A stretch of DNA of 10,000 nt from Chrysomallon squamiferum (GCA_012295275.1 CM022669.1:6134989-6144988), one strand, 5' to 3'; shown: positions 1-8,822, counted from the first letter of the stretch. Made by a program: numbers and translations. Notes: a model not told the origin generated them from the sequence alone.

Positions 1-480
1 TACTGTTATTAAACTGATTTTAATATTTACTACTATGTATAGGAAATAAGGACTAGCACAGTAATAACGCAATAACCAGCTGTTTACGAAAACGCAAAGA
101 ATAATAAATGATACAATGCATTTTAAAACCAAAAAAAACAACCACATTATTACGTAAACCACTAGCATCAGATGGACTGAAGAAATTAACATTATCTTTA
201 TGAGAAAAACAACAAAAAAAACAACAACAAAAAAAACTAAATAAAAATTCATATCATGTATGTTATCAATTCCGAGATGAGCTAGACGGACTTAATGTCA
301 GTATTGTGGAATTAACATCAGGTTTACATCGATTGTTTTCTGCACGGGCCAGTATCATTAGATCTCCTGACTTCGTAACTGATTCAGAAGAAACAGTTTT
401 GCCAACGCATTCATACATGGATGAGAAACATGCAAGCGAAAAAGGAATTAATGGCTGATGCCGTTTTAAATAACAATTTC
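1..480. other. AT-rich DNA without recognisable gene
   Basis: The sequence is AT-rich, with A/CAA-rich low complexity at about 205-245. Positions 250-480 are of ordinary complexity. No open frame, splice pair or known element is recognised. Confidence 0.5.
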
Positions 481-544
481 TTTGTCGGTATTTGCGACTT
501 TGGGGATTTTAAAATGGCGTCTGACGTCTTGTTATAGATTAGTG

Positions 545-850
545 TCAAACTGTTTTGACTTTCTTATTCTTCTTTTCTGCGTATTATCTTGTTTTCAATT
601 ACTTTTCTTTCTTTTTTTTTGTCAAAACAGATACATCCATCGTTATTATGCATATTTACATTCATGCATGTCAACGATTAATTCTTGTTTTCTTTTTTGT
701 TCTAGTAATATTTTTTTTTTTTTTTTTTTATTTTTTTTTTTTGTTACCTTTTATATTCTCCGTTATTTTACTATTATTTTATTTTCATTCTGTAATGTTT
801 CTTTTACTATCATTTTTAATTTTATTATATTTCTATTTCATTGTTTCTCT
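545..850. repeat. T-rich low-complexity region with T runs at 711-742
   Basis: A strongly pyrimidine-biased stretch (mostly T with some TTC/TTA). It includes a run of 19 T at 711-729, one A, and 12 T at 731-742. Open reading frames here translate as Phe/Leu-rich low complexity and are not considered genes. Confidence 0.8.
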
Positions 851-935
851 ATGAGTGTGGGTATGGGAGTGTATGCTTGCGTGTGTGTGGTTATTATTAC
901 TGCCTATATGTTTAAGCTGCTTCCCTTGCTGCTTC

Positions 936-946
936 TACTTCTACGT

Positions 947-981
<35 letters not shown>

Positions 982-1018
982 ATTATTATTATTAGTAGTA
1001 GTAGTAGTAGTATTATAC
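936..1018. repeat. Compound trinucleotide microsatellite (CTA)n-(TGC)8-(TAT)n-(TAG)6
   Basis: TTC/CTA units lead into (TGC)8 at 957-980. TAT/ATT units follow at 981-993, then (TAG)6 at 993-1010 and TAT units. All segments share a 3-base phase with one-base changes between unit types. This fits point mutation inside a triplet tract followed by local expansion. Confidence 0.9.
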
Positions 1019-1069
1019 TACAATTGTCATCAACATAAGCATCATCGTCTTGTATTGGTGTAAATGTGT

Positions 1070-1330
1070 TATCTCGCATCTATTCCATGTCTGTGAGTTT
1101 AACATCCGTGTGAAACAAACTGTGAACTAATCTCACAATGTACGTGACCTGGCATACAAAAAGACTGCGACCAAATCTAAACCTGAAATGTAGCATATGT
1201 CGCTGGCGATTCTCCGGAGAGCAGATGGAATCATCTATCACAAGTCAGATGACGGAACTTCCTGTTTGCTCAGAAGTAAAAACCTGAGTCTCTTGTACTT
1301 TACAAATTAGCAAAGGTCCCCAAAGTACCG
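1070..1330. other. Complex-sequence block without coding potential
   Basis: Higher complexity and less AT bias than the flanks. It contains a perfect 10-bp palindrome TCTCCGGAGA at 1211-1220 and no usable open frame. It could be ordinary intron or a regulatory block. Nothing specific is recognised. Confidence 0.4.
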
Positions 1331-1402
1331 GCGAATAATTATTATCATTTCGCTGGGGTTTTTTTTATGAATAATGTCATATGTAAATGTGGGTGCATGC
1401 AT

Positions 1403-1404
<2 letters not shown>

Positions 1405-1450
<46 letters not shown>
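1405..1450. repeat. (AT)23 dinucleotide microsatellite
   Basis: An uninterrupted AT run, followed by ACAAATC. Both strands yield short Ile/Tyr-alternating open frames, which are artefacts of the repeat. Confidence 0.97.
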
Positions 1451-1453
<3 letters not shown>

Positions 1454-1570
1454 AATCATACAAAGAATACGTACGCAGACACACAGAGAGAAACGTAGGT
1501 GGACAGACAAAGACAAGACAACACAAAACCAGGAACAGGTGTCTGCTTTATCTGATCGTGCTAATGTAGA

Positions 1571-1650
1571 TTTTTGTTGTAGTTGTTGTGTTGGGGGAAT
1601 TGTTGTTGTTGTTGTGGTGGTTGTTTTATGTTATTATCATTATTATTTTG
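1571..1650. repeat. GTT/GTG-rich imperfect triplet tract
   Basis: GTTGTTGT-type units, an interruption of five G, then GTT/GTG and TTA/TCATTATTATT units. This is imperfect low complexity. Confidence 0.8.
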
Positions 1651-1745
1651 TTTTTGATAAGTTTTGGCGAATGTCGGAAGGGGGATATTGTCATCTTTTT
1701 GAAATCACAAAAACGTTAAATGTTTAATGGCTTCATGTTTTCTTA

Positions 1746-1753
1746 TGACGTCA
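1746..1753. promoter_or_regulatory. Full palindromic cAMP-response-element match (TGACGTCA)
   Basis: An exact match to the consensus CREB/ATF site, lying in a complex-sequence stretch. One 8-mer match in 10 kb can occur by chance, so function is not established. Confidence 0.35.
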
Positions 1754-2087
1754 CCGACAGAAGAGGACGAAAACGAGGTTCAACAGCAGTTGTACCAGTT
1801 AACATTATTTTAATTAAAACAACATAATCATCATCATGGTTGTTGTGTTGTTGTTTTTATTAGTATTGCCATTGTTCTTTACCTTCTTCTTTCTTACAAA
1901 ATTCGATCTGTAGCGTACATATGTTTTTTAACAAACCATTTTTAAAAGTGCTGACACATTCCTGATTCTCATCAAACTCAGAACTGACCGTCTGAAGACC
2001 AATATTCCTACTAAACAAACGAATTACGATGTGACAAAACCTTACGTTAAACTCAACTATGAAATAAATAGGACGTACCAAAGACTT

Positions 2088-2111
2088 CAGTAATCGTCAG
2101 TAATCGGATTA
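2088..2111. promoter_or_regulatory. Duplicated CAGTAATCG with a TAATCGGATTA homeodomain-dimer-type site
   Basis: CAGTAATCG occurs at 2088-2096 and again at 2098-2106. The second copy continues into TAATCGGATTA at 2101-2111. That is the reverse complement of TAATCCGATTA, the known preferred dimer site of paired-class homeodomains with lysine at position 50. The match is exact, but its function is inferred only. Confidence 0.35.
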
Positions 2112-2146
2112 CAGTAGTAGACGTCAAGTATCAAGGCTGTTTGTCA

Positions 2147-2164
2147 TGGTTACGAAGGTAACCA
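2147..2164. repeat. Perfect inverted repeat TGGTTAC-GAAG-GTAACCA
   Basis: Two 7-base arms around a 4-base centre. The inner part (GTTACGAAGGTAAC) fits the RFX X-box consensus at 12 of 14 positions. It could be a protein-binding palindrome or simply chance. Confidence 0.6.
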
Positions 2165-2744
2165 AATGAAGTGGTCACGTTAATTTTGGTGTCGTTTTTC
2201 CTGGAGTTGAAAAGACTAATGCGTTTAGTACCGAAGCCTACTTTATCGCAAAGTTACGTTTGATCGGCTGGCTTTTTAGCTAAGTGTTGAACAGTTTGGT
2301 CTCACAGTCAGAATAACCTGGTTTAGTATAGCAATGCTGGCGGAGAACGTTTTCTGTTAATCTTCCATCTTCATAATTTTCAGCCAAATTAAATTGTTTT
2401 GCTAATCTCTTGTATAATTCATCTGCCACTTCATTAACCTTCGGTTTTATTTCGATAAACCGTGTCTCGGTAATCTATCACAGGAACCTGATAATTCATA
2501 AAAAATGAAGTCTCCAAAGAGTTATGTCGTTAATGTAGAACCTCACTGACACAACTAATGAAGTGTTATACAGTTATGCTCTCTGTTAATAATACAAATC
2601 ACAGTTTTGCTGTCTCACTAAAGTTCAAATGAAAGATTCCTTGTCTTTAATGTAATCATCATTACCCAAAATAAACTTAACGTTATAAGGAGTAGAAATG
2701 TCATTAAAACCATTGTTGTTTTATGTTTCTTTTTCTTCTTTTAG

Positions 2745-2761
2745 CATCATCATCATCATCA

Positions 2762-2808
<47 letters not shown>

Positions 2809-2880
2809 GACGGTTGTGGTAGTGGTTGTTGTCCTAATCGTCGTAGTTTTGTTGGTTGGTGGTGGTGGTGGTGGTAGTTG
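2745..2880. repeat. Compound triplet tract (CAT)n-(TAT)n-(GTT/GGT)n
   Basis: CAT/ATC units at 2745-2765 change to about 15 ATT units up to 2808, followed by GGTTGTGGTAG-type units and GGT units at about 2853-2875. As in the tract at 936-1018, unit types change by single bases while keeping the 3-base phase. Confidence 0.9.
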
Positions 2881-3090
2881 TCGTGTTATTATTATAAATT
2901 ATTTACATGTTATCGGACTAATGCAATGGACACAATGCTTAAATTTATTCTTATTTATTTTCTTGAGTTTGAGCCGAGGTCATCTGTGATATCCATCATG
3001 ATTAAATACTTTTCTTGTCGCCATATTGGCTACACCAACAGTTCGATAAAAGTCCTTGCTGACTCTAAACAAACATTTACTATATTTCTC

Positions 3091-3121
3091 TTCTTTTTTT
3101 TTTTTCCTTTCTTTCTTTCTT

Positions 3122-3186
<65 letters not shown>

Positions 3187-3192
3187 AAAATT
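3091..3192. repeat. Pyrimidine tract with (CTTT)n and a 56-base T run
   Basis: TTC and CTTT units lead into an unbroken T run at 3124-3179, then AAATTTTAAAA and another 12 or so T. A homopolymer of this length is prone to sequencing and assembly length error. Confidence 0.9.
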
Positions 3193-3239
3193 TTTTTTTT
3201 TATAATAAATGTTTTGTTATTTATTAACTTTTACAAACT

Positions 3240-3720
3240 CCGGTTAATATCTCTCCGTTTCCGATAATAACTCATCAAAAACAAAATCAAACAACACGGG
3301 AAATATCGGTCGATTCCATAATAAAATTTGCATCGGAAGTCGATTTGCGAATTTTCGGTAATCGCCGCTAGACAAAACGAACTAGCACTTCAAGAATTCA
3401 CGACACATCTCTCCCACTCTCTGCCGATGAGTTTCTCAGTGCTGAGAACGGCCAAATGGCCAAATGACATTTTCAAAGGGAAAAGACGGGGAAAAGTTTG
3501 TATAAAATTAACACAGTAAAAGGTTTTTAATTCCACAAAACCATCGTTTACATTTTTAATGAAGATTCCTTTTTCAACACGAAACCAGTCTCGCTGTCGA
3601 CTGGAATACGTCACACTATTCTCCATGACACCAAACCGATTGATCTGTCGCACGTTAATTAAGTAAATCTAATGAATATTAATCATTCATCGACAATTTA
3701 ACTCCCGAATCCTTTGAAAT
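3240..3720. other. Complex-sequence block, no recognised gene
   Basis: Moderate complexity. Open frames at 3328-3519 (+) and 3390-3653 (-) overlap each other and match no family I recognise. The block contains GGCCAAATGGCCAAATG (3450-3466), a short direct repeat, and a half-CRE TACGTCA at 3607-3613. It may be ordinary intron. Confidence 0.4.
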
Positions 3721-3764
3721 ATATTACTGTTTACTTCTTTATACTAATACATTTTTCTTTTTAC

Positions 3765-3870
3765 TTTTCTTCTTCTTCTTCTTCTTGTTTTCATTTTTAC
3801 TTTTTAATTTTTTAATGTTCTTTCTTTCTTTCTTTCTTCACTCATTCATTCATTCATTTATTTATTTATT
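3765..3870. repeat. Mixed TTC / TTTC / ATTC / ATTT short tandem repeats
   Basis: (TTC)n at about 3768-3785, (TTTC)n at about 3821-3838, (ATTC)n at about 3842-3857 and (ATTT)n up to about 3870 follow in sequence. CAG/CAA units come after them. Confidence 0.85.
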
Positions 3871-4020
3871 GTTACTATAAGCAGTAGCAGCAACAACAAT
3901 ACCATCATCTTCCTCGTTATGTTATTGTTGGGTTTTGGTTCTGCTTTTTACTGTTATTTATTTACTGATCACACCAAGAATCTCTCAAAGTGAACCTGTA
4001 TATTTTTTAAACTTAATTTT

Positions 4021-4157
<137 letters not shown>

Positions 4158-4159
4158 TT

Positions 4160-4690
4160 TCTCGTTCATAAACTGTCGTTAACACATATCCGTTTGTTCT
4201 TTCATTCTTTTCTCCTGTTTTTGGTTCTGTCTATGCGTACGGGCGTGAAGAGTATATTTTCTTTTTCTCTTTTATTATTCATCGTTTTCTTTAATTATAA
4301 ATAGCTATCAATCTGCTTGAAACCTTATACACTTTAAAAGTAGTGTTATAATCCTTAAAAAAAACAAAAAATGTAACAAAATCCAAATTAATATCGGATC
4401 ACATCTGTTTCTCTTTCTTTTTAAAAACATCCATCACTGAAAAAAAAAAAAAAAAAAATCATTTAAAACAAATACAAGAAAGATAATGATGATATCCTAC
4501 ATATTTTTCTAATCTCAACCAACATCTATCTCAGTACGTTCCTCTTTATCTCGGTTCACTTTTCTATTAATTATTATTATTTTTTTTTTTTTTTTTTGCC
4601 TTGTAAGCAGAAGAGCACTAAACTTTTTCATCTTAACACAAAGCAGTTACTAATCTTCCAAGACTGACCCATATTTTAATTCCCTCAGTC
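4160..4690. other. AT-rich DNA with A and T runs
   Basis: No gene is recognised. An A run lies at 4440-4458 and a T run at 4580-4597, preceded by TTA units. The rest is unremarkable AT-rich sequence. Confidence 0.5.
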
Positions 4691-5160
4691 GATGAACCGG
4701 TGTTTTTAAAAATCCCTCTCTTGTCAGTCATCATCTTCGTCTAAACTGCAGACTTCAAGTACACCGAGCTGCAATAAGACCGCATTTTCAGCCCAGCACG
4801 AAGCAAATAATCTTGTTAAAGCAATAATTAGAAAAGCAGACGCTTTGAGCCTGGCGCTAGATATTTTTTTATTGAGGATCAGATATACGGAGAGTAACTG
4901 ACACTAACGAAAACTGAATTAAGTCACTCGGATCCGGCTTTTGCTGATTGAGGCGCTGAATTAAAGGTACATGACAGCGAGAGAGTTTTGAATTTTAGGC
5001 CCTTTTGGAGCAAAGTGTTCGAAATTAAAGGCGTCAAATGGGAACAGTCGGAAATTAAAGTTATTTTGTCGATGCGTATCAAATTAAAGATATGGTGTGT
5101 ATAGTGTTTGAGATAAATCTGCTGCTCAGAGAGCATACTGAGTGGTTTGTAAGCAGTTTT
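4690..5160. promoter_or_regulatory. Complex block with a cluster of AATTAAAG motifs (candidate intronic regulatory region)
   Basis: Non-repetitive, less AT-biased sequence between microsatellites. AATTAAAG occurs at 4959-4966, 5023-5030, 5053-5060 and 5082-5089, all in the same orientation, with steps of 64, 30 and 29 bases. The sequence between the motifs is unrelated, so this is not a simple tandem repeat. The motif contains a homeodomain-type ATTA core. The short open frame on the minus strand (4924-5136) has no recognisable product. A regulatory role is inferred. Confidence 0.35.
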
Positions 5161-5204
5161 TAAAAGTAGTTTGTAGACAATACGTGAAATTTAAAGCGAG
5201 CTAC

Positions 5205-5480
5205 AGACAGATGGATTAGATAGATTGGTAGGTGAAGAGAGACAGACTGGTAGGTACATTTGTAAACTGGCAAGCAAGCAAGAACACAATTATAGAAAGA
5301 TAGATAGATAACAACGTATACATACATACATACATACATACATACATACATACATACATACATACATACATACATACATACATACATACATACATACATA
5401 CATACGTACATATGCTCATACATATATACATATATACATACATACAGACAGACAGACACACACACACACACACACAGAAA
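5205..5480. repeat. Compound tetranucleotide tract: GATA/GGTA, long (CATA)n, CAGA and CA
   Basis: Degraded GATA, GACA, GGTA and CAAG units at 5205-5290 lead to GATA units (about 5299-5310). A near-perfect CATA run of about 21 units follows (5321-5404), then CATATA variants, GACA units (about 5445-5458) and a CA run (about 5456-5475). Cys-Met-Tyr-Val repeats encoded on the minus strand are artefacts. Confidence 0.93.
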
Positions 5481-6340
5481 CACACACATACATATGCATA
5501 TTACATGCAAACAAACAGATAGTTAAGACAGGTACCAACCAGGAGGGGGTAGTGGGCAGACACACAGAATGCCTGGTAGGTAAGAGATACGAAAATACAT
5601 AGCGAGATAGACAGAAGAACAAGAAGACGAGAGAATGAAAAAGAAATTAAAATCTTCCATTTAATGCCGACTTAATTTGTAGGCTGATGCAAACAGACGT
5701 GTTTTTATTACATACAGAATAAGCATCTCTGCAGACTTTGTTTAATATTCCATACCTAAATGAAATCCCATTAAAGAGATGTCATCTGCCATCGACCACA
5801 CCGTAAACGATAACATCAAATCAAATTATGAATCTGGAAATCATTTGCAGCACATTCAGTTCGTGTTATAAACTGCAAATATCATTTTCCTGAAATAGTC
5901 AAAAAAAAAAAAATAAATAAATAAATAAAAGGAGAAGAGAGAGAAAAGAAAACACATTAAATATATTTTAATTTAAATATATCATGTTACATTTGTTTGG
6001 TATTTCTTTTTTTTTTTTTTTTTTTTTTCAGAATGTATATAAACCGAACCAATATGTCTCTAACACAGCTATGACGCATAATTAACGTTTTTTTTGTGGG
6101 GGTTTTGTTGTTTTTTTTTTTTTTTGTATTTACCTGCGTCACTCGAAAAATTCATTTGAAAAGAGAATTAATTGCCAAGATTAAAACAAACAGATTCTAT
6201 TCTGAATTTGTAACATTTGATGTTATATTTTCTTAATGTAATAAACCACGTTAATTATTACAAAATGTTTTGTTGTTATTTCTTCCTGTTTTATTTATTA
6301 TTATTTTCTCTTAAAGATATATCATTAAGTTTGATTAATT
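5480..6340. other. AT-rich DNA with several short simple repeats, no gene recognised
   Basis: An A run with (AAAT)n lies at 5901-5930. An AT-rich inverted repeat with 8-base arms (ATATATTT / AAATATAT) lies at 5961-5982. T runs lie at 6007-6028 and 6111-6125. Positions 5640-5900 and 6130-6340 are non-repetitive but without recognisable function. Confidence 0.55.
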
Positions 6341-7088
6341 TTTTCATGCAATATATTACGTATTATTTCAATATATTATTTCCATTTACAAACTTTCACG
6401 AATAATAGCAGTAAGCACTTTTAAACCTGCATTATATCAATGAGAAACATTTCACGTTTTATTAAATACCTAATATTTCACCTTTTATTCTAAACTTTAA
6501 AGTTTCACGCACTGTTTTTTAGAATTTAGTATTTACGTATTATTTTCATGATGTAATATTTTAATACTTTCAAAAGAATATTGCACGTATTGTTTTTCAG
6601 TAATGTTCTCTTGGTATTATTTTCAATGAGTAATATTTTACTCAATATTTTCATAATGTAATAATTTCGGTGTAATATTATTTTCATGTGTATTATGCAG
6701 AGTAATACTTTCAGTCGTATATTTCATGTTTTATTTTGTAAATGTAATATTCCACGTATTATTTTCAAAATGTAATATTTCACGTATTATTTTCAGATTT
6801 TATACGTATTACTTTCCATTATATTAGTGTAATATTCCACTTATTACTTTCAAAATGTAATATTTCACGTATTATTTTCAAAATGTAATATTTCACGTAT
6901 TATTTTCAAAATGTAATATTTACATATTTTTTCAAAATGTAATATTTCACGTATTATTTTCAAAATGTAATATTTACATATTTTTTCAAAATGTAATATT
7001 TCACGTATTATTTTCAAAATGTAATATTTACATATTTTTTCAAAATGTAATATTTCACGTATTATTTCAGAGTGTGATATTTCACGTA
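6340..7088 (+). repeat. Degenerate-to-homogeneous ~27-bp minisatellite ending at the exon's splice junction
   Basis: The unit centres on TGTAATATTTCACGTATTA followed by TTTTCAAAA. In the well-preserved part, TGTAATATT recurs at 6743, 6771, 6828, 6856, 6884, 6912, 6938, 6966, 6992, 7020 and 7046. Steps are 28 or 26 bases, with one double step of 57. From 6912 to 7046 the 28- and 26-base versions alternate, giving a 54-base higher-order unit. The next step of 27 lands on TGTGATATT at 7073, inside the coding exon. Further upstream the TTCAC or TTTAC core continues with a spacing near 25-28 (ends at about 6455, 6481, 6508, 6536 and 6586), but with many substitutions. The array therefore becomes older or more decayed away from the exon. 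The outer boundary near 6340 is uncertain. Confidence 0.85.
7063..7070 (+). promoter_or_regulatory. 3' splice site of the ECL2-TM5 exon, embedded in the minisatellite
   Basis: The acceptor TATTTCAG ends at 7070. Its pyrimidine tract is short and broken by purines. The sequence just upstream is a copy of the local repeat (ATATTTCACGTATTA). Branch-point-like motifs are supplied by the repeats themselves: TTTAC with its A at 7030 and TTCAC with its A at 7057. The second is unusually close to the AG, so the first is the better candidate. The choice of site is fixed by the coding frame and by family similarity starting at SVIF. Confidence 0.8.
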
Positions 7089-7275
7089 GAACATCATCCA
7101 GATTACCCGTGGTTCACTCAGTGCGTGACCTTCAACTTTTTTCCAACGCCACTGCACGAGCTTGCCTACAGCCTCTTCAACGTCATCGCCGTCTACGTGT
7201 TACCGCTTGTTGTCATAACAACCGTATACGTACTCATTCTGATGAAAGTGTTAAGGAACGCTCATCGTGTGAAAG
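7071..7275 (+). CDS. Internal exon of a GnRH/AKH/corazonin-type neuropeptide G-protein-coupled receptor (ECL2-TM5-start of ICL3)
   Basis: This exon encodes 68 complete codons plus the first base of a split glycine codon. It starts after an acceptor ending TATTTCAG (7063-7070) with AGT as its first codon, and ends before the donor GTACGT at 7276. Residues 1-27 look like extracellular loop 2. They contain SVIFHVE and QCVTFNFFP, and Cys18 would be the conserved loop cysteine that bonds to TM3. Residues 28-62 form a hydrophobic TM5, with Pro45 at the usual 5.50 position and Tyr53 at 5.58. The QCVT motif followed by an aromatic/Pro stretch is typical of receptors for gonadotropin-releasing hormone, adipokinetic hormone and corazonin, which act at the plasma membrane and usually couple to Gq. 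These families cannot be told apart from this fragment. The first intron falls at the TM4/ECL2 border, where I recall the vertebrate GnRH receptor genes also being interrupted. The start codon and TM1-TM4 are outside the window. Confidence 0.9.
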
Positions 7276-8659
7276 GTACGTCAGTTGTTTTAATCTTACG
7301 AGTTTATAACTAGCAAGCTTTAATCTAATATTATAATACACGACTAAGGAACAAAAGGATATAGGATCAACCCGGCTCGGTGTTCACGTGTGTTCTGTGT
7401 CCTGTCTGAACCAGCGTACCTCATCTGGTTTATCAAAGGCTGCAGTATGTGTTTAACTACCTAAGGGAAGGTGTTTGGAGAACAAATATTTTGCTGCTAA
7501 ACGAAAAACAGTAGCTGATATTAAAAAGGTGGTCATGCTCTTTCACAGAAAGAACTAGTTCGAGAAATAGTGACATATTCATGCCGTTAAACAATTTATT
7601 CATTATATAAAAAGGGAGATACATTTTAATTAACCAGTTATCAAACATCGCATGGAAAGGAAAACACACACCCACCCACACCCTCATCATCTATCAGGAG
7701 GAGGTAAGATCCAGTGGCTCATTGTTCGTCCTTCAGGTTGAACATGATTACTCTCCGCACTTGTCATTATCTGAGAACAGACCTAAGGAACAAAGTCAAC
7801 GCCCGAGCATTTTGTCTAGAAGCGGTCAGATTTCAAAAACAAGAAAAGCTACGATTTAAAAGCAAGGATAAGTTACATGTTTTCAAGGTTAGTGGTCAGA
7901 AACAAAAACGAGGTAAATGAATACAGACACAAACTGAAATCAAACTCAGGATCGTCGACGTATTTTGAATCGAGATGGCATTACAAAATAATTACAAAAT
8001 AATAATAATAATAAAAGACTGAAACCATAAGTTATATATCATTTTTAATACTTCTAAACACAATACATGTTTCTGAATAACTTAATTATGACCATGTCAT
8101 CGAAACAGTATTAAATTCTGATCAACCTCAGCTTTCGAACTGCCTTTAAGTCACATTTATTTTCCAGCTAATAAATATCATACTAAAATAACTTTCCATC
8201 AAGTCTGTGCGTTTTCCAAGCTAAAAAGGCTAGCAATAATCTAGTTTTGCAACCGACAATAAACGTAATAGCTCTGGTTTCAATTTGTCCAGTAACACAG
8301 GTGATAAAATATCATTACACCGGTTCTGAGGAACTTAACTTCCGTCTGATCTATTTCCAGAACCTTTGTAATTTCGATATCCATTAAATTTCGCACACCA
8401 GTCTTCGGTTTTTTGATAATGGTATTTGTAACAACACTGGACACGTCAAACGCAAGAAAATACCTAAGAGAAATCAAGCGTTTGCTAAATTAAATAACTA
8501 TCGTGACTTCCTTATTCTCTGGTGAATTATGAAAATGGATTAATTAACGGCCGTAGTTTGTAGTCGAAGCCCGGGGGACAGATATCTACGTGACAAGTAA
8601 ATAAGTTTAACTGATACTTAGGAACAATAAACAATCCAAGAAAACACCGTGTAGTTGTT

Positions 8660-8745
8660 TGGTTTGATTGTTGTTGTTGTTGTTGGGGTTTTTTGTGGGT
8701 TTTGGGGGTTTTTTTATTATTTTTTTTTTGTTTTTTGTTTGACTC
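8660..8745. repeat. GTT repeat and T/G-rich low complexity
   Basis: GTT units at about 8667-8685 are followed by G runs of 4, 3 and 5 separated by T runs, then T-rich sequence to about 8742. Confidence 0.8.
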
Positions 8746-8822
8746 TTTATATGTTAATATATGCATGTATGTGTGTTAATACACTGTTAATGCTTCGTGT
8801 GTATTTGTGTAAATACGTGCGC

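Larger units (their letters stand above)
1740..2700. other. Complex, non-repetitive intronic block
   Basis: About 960 bases of ordinary complexity without a recognisable exon. A 73-codon open frame on the minus strand (1860-2081) matches nothing I know and has no clear splice context. The block holds the CRE-like site at 1746, a paired-class homeodomain palindrome at 2101 and an inverted repeat at 2147-2164. Positions 2200-2700 show nothing specific. Confidence 0.5.

Noticed and set aside
482-1063. 193-codon open frame on the + strand
   Set aside because: It translates T-rich and triplet microsatellite DNA into Phe/Leu/Val low complexity, with no domain and no splice or promoter context.
2723-3267. 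Leu/Val-rich and Phe-rich open frames
   Set aside because: They are encoded by triplet repeats and the long T run. No family resemblance.
3328-3653. Overlapping open frames on both strands in a complex block
   Set aside because: Neither matches a known family, and opposite-strand overlap without context argues against both.
5160-5622. Cys-Met-Tyr-Val repeat proteins on the minus strand
   Set aside because: They are reading frames of the CATA/CA microsatellites. A period-4 DNA repeat gives a four-residue peptide repeat in any open frame.
6340-7088. CRISPR-like array (regular ~27-bp repeats)
   Set aside because: Units are contiguous without unique spacers, match a eukaryotic splice junction and lie in an intron.
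7714-7920. 68-codon basic open frame within the intron
   Set aside because: No recognisable similarity and no splice sites in a compatible phase. The two receptor exons join in frame without it.
8280-8477. 65-codon open frame on the minus strand inside the intron
   Set aside because: Ordinary composition, but no recognised domain and no supporting signals. Chance open frames of this length are expected.
8685-8720. G-quadruplex
   Set aside because: Only three runs of three or more G are present, with long T loops, so a stable three-tier structure is not supported.
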